Below, piece after piece: positions 43,904 through 53,030 of a stretch of 64,000 bases of DNA (position 1 is its first letter; each line of letters begins with the position of its first letter). Both the position numbers and the translations under genes were made by a program. Below the pieces are notes generated by a model. It was not told where the DNA came from and made no database searches. It saw only the letters and a list, made by a program, of their open reading frames with translations. The stretch is taken from contig NZ_CP031611.1 of NCBI RefSeq assembly GCF_001687475.2, positions 1-64,000 of the forward strand, in the 5' to 3' direction. This stretch comes from Campylobacter hepaticus (GTDB taxonomy: Bacteria; Campylobacterota; Campylobacteria; Campylobacterales; Campylobacteraceae).

Positions 43904-45091
43904 TTATAAATATTTATGATAAAACCATTTCCAATAAAATGCGGCTAATACAAAAATCATACCTAGTAAAAATGTGATAAATTGTAAATTTAAACCTAAT
44001 TCAAATAAAAATCCCATAAGTAAAGAAATACTAGCACTAAAGCTAAGATAAACCATATCAGTATAAGCAATAACTCTTCCATGGTATTGTTTATCTGCAT
44101 TTTTTTGTATCATGGTGTATGTGTAAGCCCAAAGTGTAGATGTAAAAAATCCAGCACCAATTAAACCTATAAAGGAAATATAAAAATTAAATTGAGTTAT
44201 TGCCCAAAGTATAATACCTAAACCTTGTCCAAGATACATATAAAATAAATTATTGTTATTAATGAATTTACTTAAAATTATAGGTCCTATAGCAAGAGAG
44301 CAAGCTCTAATTGCATTTAAAAATCCTATTATTAGTGCAGCAGATAATACTTCTTTGTAGCTGTGTTGTGCTAATAATGTGACTAAGGTTTCATAAGCGG
44401 TTAAACCAATAAAAGCATGAAGTAAAATAAGATGAAGAATTATTTTGTTTTTTAAAACATAAAATAAGCCTTCTTTTATCATAATAAAAAAGTGGTGTTG
44501 TGTTTTTTGTTTAAAATTAAAAATATTAAGTTTTGATAAGCAATAAATTCCAATAAGTATAAGAGTGCAATCAAATAAAAAGGCAATTTTTACACCGAGA
44601 AAATAAATAAAAATTCCAGCACTTGCCATTCCGGCTGTGTAAGAGATAGCCCAAATTATACTATGCATTTCATTGACAAGTTTAAGTTCTTTGGGATTTA
44701 AAATTTTGGCCATTAAACTCATTTCAGCTTGAAAATAAATAGAAGCAATACAAAGTCTAATAAAAATTAAAATAAATAAAAGCCATAACATATCAAGGCT
44801 GGTGACAAATATAAGACAAAAAATTGAAATAAGTTCTATGCTTATCATACTAAGGAGGAGTTTTTTAGGTTTATTTTTTTCTACTATAACTCCATTTATA
44901 GGCGCTAGTAAAACTCCAGGTAAAAAAGCAAGCATGGCACTTGTGGCTGTTGCCCAAGTAGGAGCATTAAGTTGGACTAAAAGAGTAAAAACTCCTGTTT
45001 GTGAAAACCATGCACCAAAATATACTATAAATTGAACTGAAGCTAATATTCGAATATTTGTGTTGTTTTTTAATAAATCGATATAATTCAT
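43904..45091 (-). CDS. MFS transporter
   Basis: 395 residues, about twelve membrane helices, with no large soluble domain. Opening helix QFIVYFGAWFSQTGVFTLLV and GVLLAPINGVIVEKNKPKKL (the MFS loop 2-3 motif region) fit the EntS/MFS_3-like exporter group. The substrate is unknown. It is convergent with nusA and divergent from mqnC. It is not closely similar to the broken MFS gene at 23.5 kb by eye. Confidence 0.8.
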   Translation of the reverse strand: MNYIDLLKNNTNIRILASVQFIVYFGAWFSQTGVFTLLVQLNAPTWATATSAMLAFLPGVLLAPINGVIVEKNKPKKLLLSMISIELISIFCLIFVTSLDMLWLLFILIFIRLCIASIYFQAEMSLMAKILNPKELKLVNEMHSIIWAISYTAGMASAGIFIYFLGVKIAFLFDCTLILIGIYCLSKLNIFNFKQKTQHHFFIMIKEGLFYVLKNKIILHLILLHAFIGLTAYETLVTLLAQHSYKEVLSAALIIGFLNAIRACSLAIGPIILSKFINNNNLFYMYLGQGLGIILWAITQFNFYISFIGLIGAGFFTSTLWAYTYTMIQKNADKQYHGRVIAYTDMVYLSFSASISLLMGFLFELGLNLQFITFLLGMIFVLAAFYWKWFYHKYL

Positions 45092-45165
45092 AAATAAAAC
45101 TATAGCATAATTTATATTTTAAATGTTATAATTATTTTAATTTGTTAAAAAAACAAGGAAAAATT

Positions 45166-46212
45166 TTGAAACGACTGGATAAGAAAGAGGCTTTGTATTT
45201 GCTTCATCATGCAAGTTTAACTGAACTTGGGAAAATGGCTTATGAGAAAAAAATAGCCTTGCATCCTGAAAAAATTACTACTTTTGTTGTAGATAGGAAT
45301 ATCAATTATACTAATGTATGTTGCATTGATTGTTCTTTTTGTGCTTTTTATCGTCATCATAAAGAAGATGATGCTTATATTTTAAGTTTTGAACAAATAG
45401 GTAAAAAAATAGAAGAACTTGAGTCTATAGGCGGGACTCAAATTCTTTTTCAAGGTGGAGTGCATCCAAAATTAAAAATAGAATGGTATGAAGAACTTGT
45501 TTCTTGGATAAAAAAACATTATCCAAATATTACTATACATGGTTTTTCTGCAGTTGAAATTGCTTATATTGCTAGGGTTTCAAAAATTTCTATTGCAGAA
45601 GTTTTACAAAGACTTAAGGATAAGGGTTTGTTTTCTATACCAGGTGCAGGTGCTGAAATATTAAGTGATAGGGTGCGTGATATTATAGCTCCTAATAAAT
45701 GTGATAGTGCCACTTGGCTTGAAGTGCACCGTCAAGCCCATAAAATTGATATTAAAAGTACTGCTACGATGATGTTTGGTACTGTTGAAAGCGATGAAGA
45801 AATTATAGATCATTTTGAGTATTTAAGGCAATTACAAGATGAAACAAATGGTTTTAGAGCTTTTATTTTGTGGAGTTTTCAAAGTGAAAATACAGCTTTG
45901 ATTCAAAAACATCCTCAAATTATGAAGCAAAGTTCAAATAAATACTTAAGACTTTTAGCATTGGCAAGACTTTATTTGGATAATTTTAAAAATTTGCAAA
46001 GTTCTTGGGTAACACAAGGATCTTTGATAGGTCAACTTGCTTTAAAATTTGGTGCTAATGATTTGGGTTCAACTATGATGGAAGAAAATGTTGTTAGTGC
46101 CGCAGGAGCTAGTTATAGAATGAATCAAGATGAGATGATAAGATTGATTAAAAGTTTAGGAGAGTATCCTGCAAAACGTAATACTGCTTATGAAATTTTA
46201 GAAAGGTTTTAA
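45166..46212 (+). CDS. mqnC: Cyclic dehypoxanthine futalosine synthase (MqnC)
   Basis: 348 residues from TTG 45166, chosen because AAGGAA at 45155-45160 is well placed; an in-frame TTG at 45142 lacks a ribosome site. The radical-SAM motif is Cys52, Cys56 and Cys59 in VCCIDCSFC. GGTQILFQGGVHPKLKIEWY and IPGAGAEILSDRVRDIIAP are hallmarks of the futalosine-pathway enzymes, MqnC rather than MqnE. It cyclises dehypoxanthine futalosine on the way to menaquinone, which Campylobacter makes by this route. Stop and next start overlap (TAATG). Confidence 0.9.
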   Translation: MKRLDKKEALYLLHHASLTELGKMAYEKKIALHPEKITTFVVDRNINYTNVCCIDCSFCAFYRHHKEDDAYILSFEQIGKKIEELESIGGTQILFQGGVHPKLKIEWYEELVSWIKKHYPNITIHGFSAVEIAYIARVSKISIAEVLQRLKDKGLFSIPGAGAEILSDRVRDIIAPNKCDSATWLEVHRQAHKIDIKSTATMMFGTVESDEEIIDHFEYLRQLQDETNGFRAFILWSFQSENTALIQKHPQIMKQSSNKYLRLLALARLYLDNFKNLQSSWVTQGSLIGQLALKFGANDLGSTMMEENVVSAAGASYRMNQDEMIRLIKSLGEYPAKRNTAYEILERF

Positions 46213-47432
46213 TGCAATTTTTAGAAGTAAATCAAAGTAAAATCCCTTTTATTTTTGAAGAAAATACAGATCTTCCTATCGTTATTTTAAGACTTGTTTT
46301 TAGAAATTGCGGTAGAAGTTATGATAAAATAGCAGGAACTGCAAAAATATTTGCACGTATTTTAAATGAAGGCGTAGATGATAAATTTTTTAAAGATTTG
46401 GAGTTTAAAGCAATTAATTTAGAAGCAAATAGTGGTTTTGAAAGCTTAGAAATCAATCTTTCTTGTTTGAAAGAAAATTTTAATTTTGCTCTTAGTAGTT
46501 TAGAAAAATTATTTTTAAAACCAAGAATAGAAGAGAAAATTTTAGAAAAATTAAAAATTAATGCTTTGGGTGAATTAGCAAGTAAAAATAGTGATTTTGA
46601 TTATTTGGCAAAAAAATTACTTAATCAAGAGCTTTTTGAATATGAAGAATTTCAAAGTCCAAATGATGGAAATGAAAAAAGTATTAGTACTATTTCTTTA
46701 AAAGATTTAAGAGATTTTTATGAAAAACATATTAATCTTAGTAGTCTTGTTGTGGTTTTAGGTGGAGACTTGCAAGAACAAAAAGCTAAAGAATATATGT
46801 TAAAATTTTTAGTCAAATTACCAGTGGGTAAGTTAAATATCCAAAAAACATATGAATTAAGCAAGGTAATAAAAGACAAGATTTTAGTACGCAAGGAAAG
46901 TGAACAAGCTTATATTTATTTTGCTACACCTTTTTTTGCGAATTTGGAAGATAAAGATTTGTATTTAGCCAAAATAGCTTTATTTGTTTTAGGTCAAGGT
47001 GGTTTTGGATCAAGAATCATGGAGGAAATACGCGTTAAAAGAGGTCTTGCGTATTCTGCTTATGCTATGCTTGATATGAATATGTCTTTTTCAAGGATTT
47101 TTGGATATTTGCAAACTAAAAATGAAAGTGCTAAAGAGGCAAAACAAATTGTTAAAGAAGTTTTTGAAAACTTTATTAAACAAGGCATTAGCCAAAACGA
47201 ATTAGATCAGGCTAAAAATTTTCTTATTGGTTCAACACCTTTGCGTTATGAGAGTTTAAGCAAGCGTTTGATTATGGCTTTTAGTGAATTTTGTCAAGGT
47301 TTAAATTTGGGTTATTATAAAACAGAATTAAAATTGATAGAAAATGTTGACCTTGAGCAAATTAATGCTTATATTAAAAAACATCAAGAGCTTTTAAATA
47401 TAAGTTTTGCAAGTATACAGAATGAAAATTAA
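46212..47432 (+). CDS. M16 family peptidase-like protein lacking the zinc motif
   Basis: 406 residues with two tandem M16 domains. The expected HxxEH is absent: the aligned region reads YDKIAGTAKIFARILNEGVD. The C-terminal domain keeps the R/Y loop form EEIRVKRGLAYSAYAML. I infer a non-catalytic partner, or a chaperone-like subunit, of an M16 peptidase. It begins in the mqnC stop codon and its end overlaps recG by 11 bases, so it is expressed in the mqnC-recG unit. A signal peptide is not seen. Confidence 0.82.
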   Translation: MQFLEVNQSKIPFIFEENTDLPIVILRLVFRNCGRSYDKIAGTAKIFARILNEGVDDKFFKDLEFKAINLEANSGFESLEINLSCLKENFNFALSSLEKLFLKPRIEEKILEKLKINALGELASKNSDFDYLAKKLLNQELFEYEEFQSPNDGNEKSISTISLKDLRDFYEKHINLSSLVVVLGGDLQEQKAKEYMLKFLVKLPVGKLNIQKTYELSKVIKDKILVRKESEQAYIYFATPFFANLEDKDLYLAKIALFVLGQGGFGSRIMEEIRVKRGLAYSAYAMLDMNMSFSRIFGYLQTKNESAKEAKQIVKEVFENFIKQGISQNELDQAKNFLIGSTPLRYESLSKRLIMAFSEFCQGLNLGYYKTELKLIENVDLEQINAYIKKHQELLNISFASIQNEN

Positions 47433-49245
47433 AGAAAATGATTTTGAATTTTTTAAAAAATTAAAAATTAGAAGTGCTATTGATTTAGCCCTTCTTTTAC
47501 CCAAAAAAATTGAAAATTTAAATCCTAGTAAGACTCCAAAAGATAATGAGATTTGCACTCAAAAAATTCTTATTAAAAGTATTAATTCAAATAAAAATCA
47601 GCTTTTTGGTTTAGGTTTTTGTCAAGATTGGAATCAAAATGTTTCTTTTGTTTTTTTTCATCCTAAGTCTTGGCATTTTGGAATTTGCAAAATAGGAAAA
47701 GAAGTGGTTTTTAGTGCCAAAATTTCACGTTTTAATCATACTTGGCAGTTTAATAATCCTAAAATTTCATTTGCTTTTGAGGGCTTTAGTCCAAAATATC
47801 AAATTTTAGGCTTAAAAGATGCAAAGATTGTTGAGTTTATGCATAAATATCTTAATTATGAAAATTTAAAAGAAAGTGGCATAAAAGATAAATATATATA
47901 TTTTCTTTTAAATTTACATGCTTATGATGAAAAAAGTTTTTTTATGTTTTCTAATTTGCAAAAATTTTATCAAGATTTAAAATATATAGAAATATATAAT
48001 TTTTTAAAACGTTTACAAGCTAAAAAAAAATATTTTCAAGCTTATGATATACCCGTTTTTAATATTAATACTTGGATTAAAAATTTACCCTTTACTCCTA
48101 CAAAAGATCAATTACGCGCTTTAGAAGATATAAAAAATGATTTATCTTCTAAAGAAGCTAAAAGACGTGTTATTATGGGAGATGTTGGTTGTGGGAAAAC
48201 TTTAGTTTTATTAGGTGCAGCTTTAATGGTATATCCAAAACAAGCTATTTTAATGGCTCCTACTAGTATTTTGGCAAATCAACTTTATGAAGAGGCTAAA
48301 AAACTTTTACCTGATTTTGTAAATATTTTATTTATTAAAGGCGGTAAAAAAGAAAAAGATTTAGAAGATAGTATAAATCATGCACATCTTATTATAGGTA
48401 CTCATGCTTTAATTCATATTAAATCCCACAATGCAGTGCTTGTAATGATAGATGAACAGCACCGTTTTGGTTCAGCTCAGCGTGAAAAAATTCACGCTTT
48501 AAATCAAGGAGATTTGGTCCCGCATTTTATACAGTTTTCAGCTACACCTATACCTAGAACTTTAAGTATGATACAATCAGAATTGCTAAATTTTACTTTT
48601 ATTAAGCAGTTGCCTTTTGAAAAAGATATTACAACCTATTGTATACAAAATAAGGGTTTTGCTAAGTTAAGTGAAAAAATTAAAGAAGAACTTGCTAAAA
48701 ATCACCAAATTATTGTGATTTATCCTTTAGTAAATTCAAGTGATATGATTCCTTATCTTTCTTTAGAACAAGCAAGAAAATATTGGGAAAGTCATTATGA
48801 GAAAGTTTTTGTAACACATGGTAAAGATAAGCAAAAAGATAAAATTTTAGAGCGTTTTAGGGATGAGGGAAATATTTTATTAAGTACTACAGTAGTAGAA
48901 GTAGGTATTTCTTTGCCAAGATTAAGTATGATAGTTATTGTAGGAGCTGAACGTTTGGGACTTGCCACCTTACATCAACTTCGTGGTCGTGTAGGTCGTG
49001 TAGGTCTTAAAAGCACTTGTTATCTTTATACAAAATTAAAAGAAATTCCTAAGCGTTTGCAAGAATTTGCTAATACTTTAGATGGATTTAAAATAGCAGA
49101 ACTTGATCTTGAAAATCGTTTAAGTGGAGATTTACTTGATGGTTTTATTCAACATGGAAATGAATTTAAATTTTTTGATTTTTCTAAAGATGAAAAAATT
49201 TTAGAACAAGTAAAAAAAGATTTGGCAAAGTCTTTGCCAAATTAA
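47422..49245 (+). CDS. recG: ATP-dependent DNA helicase RecG
   Basis: 607 residues from ATG 47422; an in-frame TTG at 47407 is less likely. It remodels stalled replication forks and Holliday junctions. Helicase motifs: Walker A in MGDVGCGKT, the Q-like TPTKDQLRAL, motif II DEQHRFG, motif III QFSATPIPRTL and VI QLRGRVGRVG. The N-terminal wedge domain is present but shorter than in E. coli (693 residues). Third gene of the mqnC-M16-recG unit. Confidence 0.94.
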   Translation: MKIKENDFEFFKKLKIRSAIDLALLLPKKIENLNPSKTPKDNEICTQKILIKSINSNKNQLFGLGFCQDWNQNVSFVFFHPKSWHFGICKIGKEVVFSAKISRFNHTWQFNNPKISFAFEGFSPKYQILGLKDAKIVEFMHKYLNYENLKESGIKDKYIYFLLNLHAYDEKSFFMFSNLQKFYQDLKYIEIYNFLKRLQAKKKYFQAYDIPVFNINTWIKNLPFTPTKDQLRALEDIKNDLSSKEAKRRVIMGDVGCGKTLVLLGAALMVYPKQAILMAPTSILANQLYEEAKKLLPDFVNILFIKGGKKEKDLEDSINHAHLIIGTHALIHIKSHNAVLVMIDEQHRFGSAQREKIHALNQGDLVPHFIQFSATPIPRTLSMIQSELLNFTFIKQLPFEKDITTYCIQNKGFAKLSEKIKEELAKNHQIIVIYPLVNSSDMIPYLSLEQARKYWESHYEKVFVTHGKDKQKDKILERFRDEGNILLSTTVVEVGISLPRLSMIVIVGAERLGLATLHQLRGRVGRVGLKSTCYLYTKLKEIPKRLQEFANTLDGFKIAELDLENRLSGDLLDGFIQHGNEFKFFDFSKDEKILEQVKKDLAKSLPN

Positions 49246-49625
49246 TCTTTATTAAATCTATATAAAATATTTTGAAAATGCGAGGCTATCATTTGAGCAC
49301 GCTGCAAGATTACTGCTTGCATATTTTCATCATAAACTTTATCTAGGCTAGATTCAAAAAGCTTAAGCCATGTTTGAAAAAATTCTTGAGGAAAAGCTGG
49401 TAAATCTAAATGTTTTTTTAAAGGTTGTCCATTATAGTTTCCTTCTCCTAATAACATTCCTGCCCAAAAATTTCCTATTTTTGCCTTATGCTCCTTCCAT
49501 TCTTCATCACTAGTTCCAATAGCATCATTGAAAATAGGACCTAAATCTTTATCTTTTCTCACTTTTTCATAAAATATTTCCATAAGTTTGGCTATATTTT
49601 CTTGAGTGATTGTTTGAGATTTCAT
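49242..49625 (-). CDS. ctb: Group III truncated haemoglobin Ctb
   Basis: 127 residues. Haem pocket residues match C. jejuni Ctb: proximal His72 (KKHLDLP), Tyr19 (B10), His46 (E7) and Trp86 (G8). It binds oxygen and, in C. jejuni, is induced under nitrosative stress by NssR, where it moderates respiration. The divergent nssR gene and a perfect NssR operator at 49688-49701 fit that control. Start follows AAAGGATC. Confidence 0.95.
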   Translation of the reverse strand: MKSQTITQENIAKLMEIFYEKVRKDKDLGPIFNDAIGTSDEEWKEHKAKIGNFWAGMLLGEGNYNGQPLKKHLDLPAFPQEFFQTWLKLFESSLDKVYDENMQAVILQRAQMIASHFQNILYRFNKD

Positions 49626-49687
49626 GTGATCCTTTCTTAAATGTTAATTTTATGAAGTTAATATAACAAAAATAAAATAAAAGAAAT

Positions 49688-49701
49688 TTAACATGAGTTA
49701 A
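49688..49701. promoter_or_regulatory. NssR operator between ctb and nssR
   Basis: TTAACATGAGTTAA matches the NssR consensus TTAAC-N4-GTTAA exactly. It is 62 bases upstream of the ctb ATG and 16 bases before the nssR ATG. A TATATT about 15 bases nearer ctb could be its -10 box. The same site near the nssR start could give autoregulation. Confidence 0.85.
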
Positions 49702-49717
49702 GAACGGAATTATTTTA

Positions 49718-50314
49718 ATGAAAGATTATTTAGAGCTTTTATCCGGGGTGGGAAAACTAAAAAATATTCAAAAAAATAATATTTTGTTTTATGAAGGAGA
49801 AGAGGCTAGAAATTTTTTTATTTTACTAGAAGGAAAAATACGTATTTATAAAAGTACAGTTAGTGATAAAGAAATTACTTTGCATTATTTTTATCCTCCT
49901 AATTTTATAGCAGAAATGCCCGCTTTTAAAAAATTAAATTATCCTGCAAATGCAATTTGTGAGGAAAATAGTAAAATTTTAGAAATTGATTTTGAAAATT
50001 TCCAAAATTTATGTAGTGAAAATAAAGAGTTTAATTTTTTACTTATAAGCTCACTTTTTGATAAAATCAAAATTTTAGAAAATAAATTATCTCAAAATAC
50101 TTTAGATTTAAAAACAAAATTACTAAAGTATCTTTTAGAAAATGAAAAAAAATTAGATCTTATTTCTCAAAAGCAAATTGCTATTGATTTAAATGTTAGA
50201 GCGCAATCTTTATCAAGAGTATTAAAAGAACTTAAAATTTTAGAATTTATTGATACAAAAAAAGGTAAAATTATAATTTTAAATAAGGCTATGATTATAA
50301 AAGAAATTTGGTGA
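49718..50314 (+). CDS. nssR: Crp/Fnr-family nitrosative stress regulator NssR
   Basis: 198 residues. N-terminal cyclic-nucleotide-like beta domain (about 20-115: NNILFYEGEEARNFFILLEG), long dimerisation helix, and C-terminal helix-turn-helix QKQIAIDLNVRAQSLSRVLK. No cysteine cluster for iron-sulphur, unlike FNR. In C. jejuni NssR activates ctb, cgb and other genes under nitric oxide stress by the TTAAC-N4-GTTAA box found just upstream. It lies divergent to ctb. Its operon mate could be the amino acid transporter 14 bases on, though that is an unproved link. Confidence 0.9.
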   Translation: MKDYLELLSGVGKLKNIQKNNILFYEGEEARNFFILLEGKIRIYKSTVSDKEITLHYFYPPNFIAEMPAFKKLNYPANAICEENSKILEIDFENFQNLCSENKEFNFLLISSLFDKIKILENKLSQNTLDLKTKLLKYLLENEKKLDLISQKQIAIDLNVRAQSLSRVLKELKILEFIDTKKGKIIILNKAMIIKEIW

Positions 50315-50328
50315 ATTTAGGGTGAAAA

Positions 50329-51030
50329 ATGGATTACAATTTTATATTAAATCAAATTCCTGCTTTTATAACAGCTACTTGGCTTACGTTAAAATTAAGT
50401 TTTTTTGGAATTGTTTTTTCTTTATTAATAGGTTTATTTTGTGTTTTTATGAGCTATTTTAAAATAAAAATAGTAGAAAATTTGTGTAAAATTTATATAG
50501 AATTTTCAAGAAATACTCCTTTATTGATTCAACTTTTTTTCTTGTATTATGCTTTGCCAAAATTAGATATTCATTTAGATCAATTTCCTCCATTAAGTTT
50601 TATTTGTTTGAGTGTGGAAGAAACTTTAAGACCTTCTTTTGCTTGTGCTGTTGTAGGACTTAGCTTTTTGGGTGGATCTTATATGGCAGAGAGTTTAAGA
50701 TCGGGTTTTGAGGCTATAAGAAAACAGCAATTTGAAGCAGGATTGGCCTTAGGTTTTTCCAAATGGGGTAATTTGCGTTATATTATTTTACCACAGGTAT
50801 TGGCTATTGCTATGCCAAGTATTAGTGCTAATATCATTTTTTTGATCAAGGAAACTTCAGTAGTAAGTATTATTGCTCTACCGGATTTAGTTAATTTGAT
50901 GACGAGTTTAAATTCTTTAACTTATAAAACAGATGAATTGTTATTTTTATTGTTTATAGGTTATTTATGTATGATTTTACCTTTATCTTTTATTCTATTA
51001 AAACTTGAAAAAAGGTTATTTCATGTTTGA
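50329..51030 (+). CDS. Polar amino acid ABC transporter permease
   Basis: 233 residues, about five membrane helices of the HisM/GlnP family. The family loop is YMAESLRSGFEAIRKQQFEA and GLALGFSKWGNLRYIILPQ, and FSRNTPLLIQLFFLYYALPK is its N-terminal signature. It forms a heterodimeric channel with the next gene's product, overlapping it by 8 bases. Substrate unknown, probably an acidic or neutral amino acid. No solute-binding gene is in the cluster. Confidence 0.9.
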   Translation: MDYNFILNQIPAFITATWLTLKLSFFGIVFSLLIGLFCVFMSYFKIKIVENLCKIYIEFSRNTPLLIQLFFLYYALPKLDIHLDQFPPLSFICLSVEETLRPSFACAVVGLSFLGGSYMAESLRSGFEAIRKQQFEAGLALGFSKWGNLRYIILPQVLAIAMPSISANIIFLIKETSVVSIIALPDLVNLMTSLNSLTYKTDELLFLLFIGYLCMILPLSFILLKLEKRLFHV

Positions 51031-51679
51031 GTTTTTAAATGCAGACACACTTTTAAGACTTTGGCAAGGATTATTTATCACTCTTGAAATTTCTTTTATA
51101 AGTATTGTAATTACTCTCATAGGAGGCTTATGTCTTGGAGTTTTAATGAGTTTAAAAAATACTTATATTTATATTTTTTGTCGTTTAGCTTTAGAATTTG
51201 TGCGTGTTATGCCGCTTTTAGTATGGCTTTTTGTTGTATATTTTGGTTTTCCTAGATGGTTTGGATGGGATTTGGGATCTGTGAATGCAACAATTATTGT
51301 TTTTAGCATTTGGGGTTGTTTTGAAATGATGGATTTAGTACGCGTTTCTTTGCAAAGTATTCCTAAGCATCAATATGAAAGTGCTGCGTCTTTAGGTTTA
51401 AGCACCTTGCAAAGTTTTACTTATATCATAATTCCTCAGGCTTTTAGACGTTTAATGCCTATGAGTATGAATTTGCTTACACGCATGATAAAAAGCACTA
51501 CTTTTGCTTATTTAATTGGTGCAGTAGAGCTTGTAAAGGTGGGGCAGCAAATTATAGAATTTAATAATAAAAATGATTTAGCACCTTTTATTATTTATGG
51601 TTTTATCTTTTTTATCTTTTTTATTCTTTGTTATCCTATTACTTGGTATTCTAAAAAATTAGAGAAAAAATGGAGCTAA
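51023..51679 (+). CDS. Polar amino acid ABC transporter permease
   Basis: 218 residues from ATG 51023, behind AAAGG (51010-51014); an in-frame upstream start at 51005 overlaps further into the previous gene and lacks a better site. HisM family: FVRVMPLLVWLFVVYFGFPR, MMDLVRVSLQSIPKHQYESA and ASLGLSTLQSFTYIIIPQAF. Second permease, coupled to the first by overlap and 3 bases before the ATPase. Confidence 0.9.
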   Translation: MFEFLNADTLLRLWQGLFITLEISFISIVITLIGGLCLGVLMSLKNTYIYIFCRLALEFVRVMPLLVWLFVVYFGFPRWFGWDLGSVNATIIVFSIWGCFEMMDLVRVSLQSIPKHQYESAASLGLSTLQSFTYIIIPQAFRRLMPMSMNLLTRMIKSTTFAYLIGAVELVKVGQQIIEFNNKNDLAPFIIYGFIFFIFFILCYPITWYSKKLEKKWS

Positions 51680-51682
51680 AAT

Positions 51683-52420
51683 ATGAGTATATTAAAAATA
51701 GAAAATTTGCAAAAATACTATGGCTTGCACCATGCTTTAAAAGATATTAATTTAGAAGTTAAAGCCAAAGAAGTTGTAGTGATTTTAGGTCCTAGTGGAT
51801 GTGGTAAATCTACTCTTTTGCGTTGCATTAATGGTTTTGAAGATATTGCAAGCGGAGCTATTTATGTTGATAAGGAAAAAATAGATAAAGATTTTAAAGA
51901 ATGGTCAAGAATACGTCAAAAAATAGGTATGGTTTTTCAATCTTATGAGCTTTTTGAGCATTTAAGTGTTGAGGAAAATATACTTTTAGGTCCTATGAAA
52001 GTACAAAAAAGAAAAAAAGATGAGGTTTTAAAAGAAGCTAAAATTTGGTTAGAAAAAGTAGGACTTTTACATAAAATTCATGCTTATCCAAGAGAATTAA
52101 GCGGGGGTCAAAAACAAAGAATTGCTATTGTAAGAAGTTTGTGTATGAATCCTGAAATTATGCTTTTTGATGAGGTAACAGCTGCTCTTGATCCTGAAAT
52201 TGTAAGAGAAGTTTTAGAAGTAATGCTTAATCTTGCTAAAGAAGGTATGACTATGCTTATTGTCACTCATGAAATGGCTTTTGCTAAAGCAGTTGCTGAT
52301 AAAATAATTTTTATGGATGAAGGTAAGATTATAGAAGAAAATGTTCCTAAAAATTTTTTTGAAAATCCAAAAAGCGAAAGAGCAAGAAAATTTTTAAATT
52401 TATTTGATTACCATAAATAA
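51683..52420 (+). CDS. Polar amino acid ABC transporter ATP-binding protein
   Basis: 245 residues, GlnQ/GltL type. Walker [11 protein letters not shown]-loop [18 protein letters not shown], signature LSGGQKQR, Walker [15 protein letters not shown] with [15 protein letters not shown] at the H-loop. It drives import by the two permeases before it. The missing periplasmic binding protein must be elsewhere; in C. jejuni, CjaA-type proteins are candidates. Confidence 0.93.
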   Translation: MSILKIENLQKYYGLHHALKDINLEVKAKEVVVILGPSGCGKSTLLRCINGFEDIASGAIYVDKEKIDKDFKEWSRIRQKIGMVFQSYELFEHLSVEENILLGPMKVQKRKKDEVLKEAKIWLEKVGLLHKIHAYPRELSGGQKQRIAIVRSLCMNPEIMLFDEVTAALDPEIVREVLEVMLNLAKEGMTMLIVTHEMAFAKAVADKIIFMDEGKIIEENVPKNFFENPKSERARKFLNLFDYHK

Positions 52421-52453
52421 GAAATTTTTATTTTAAAAAGCTTATAAAAGTTC

Positions 52454-52482
52454 TTGACAAAATATTTTTTTTAAGTTATAAT
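52454..52482 (+). promoter_or_regulatory. Consensus sigma-70 promoter of the tRNA-tuf cluster
   Basis: TTGACA at 52454-52459 and TATAAT at 52477-52482, spaced by 17 bases, ending 15 bases before tRNA-Thr. This full consensus is unusual in Campylobacter, whose promoters mostly lack a -35 box. Confidence 0.8.
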
Positions 52483-52497
52483 CTAAGTTTTATTTTT

Positions 52498-52573
52498 GCT
52501 GGTTTAGCTCAGTTGGTAGAGCAGCTGCCTTGTAAGCAGCAGGTCGGGGGTTCAAGTCCCTTAACCAGCTCCA
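52498..52573 (+). tRNA. tRNA-Thr (TGT)
   Basis: 76 bases, acceptor GCTGGTT/AACCAGC, anticodon TGT in the loop CTTGTAA, encoded CCA. First of four tRNAs ahead of tuf. Confidence 0.97.
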
Positions 52574-52621
52574 TTTTTTATAGCAGTGTTTGACCAGAAT
52601 ATTAAAAGCAATATTTTAAAA

Positions 52622-52707
<86 letters not shown>

Positions 52708-52715
52708 TGTGCTTT

Positions 52716-52792
52716 GCGGGAGTAGCTCAGTTGGCTAGAGCATCAGCCTTCCAAGCTGAGGGTCGCGGGTTCGAGTCCCGTTTCCCGCTCCA
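52716..52792 (+). tRNA. tRNA-Gly (TCC)
   Basis: 77 bases, acceptor GCGGGAG/TTCCCGC, anticodon TCC at 52750-52752, encoded CCA. Eight bases after tRNA-Tyr. Confidence 0.97.
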
Positions 52793-52889
52793 TATTTATA
52801 AAGAACTGGGAGCTGTATTTTAACCATTAACTTACAGTATAATATCCCAAAGTTTTTTGTTGTCTATTTCATATATAATTTTTCTGAGC

Positions 52890-52964
<75 letters not shown>

Positions 52965-53030
52965 TGAATTGAAAAAATTATATTAAATCTAGACTTGCTT
53001 TGCTCAATTTATTTTATACGGAGGAAAAAA

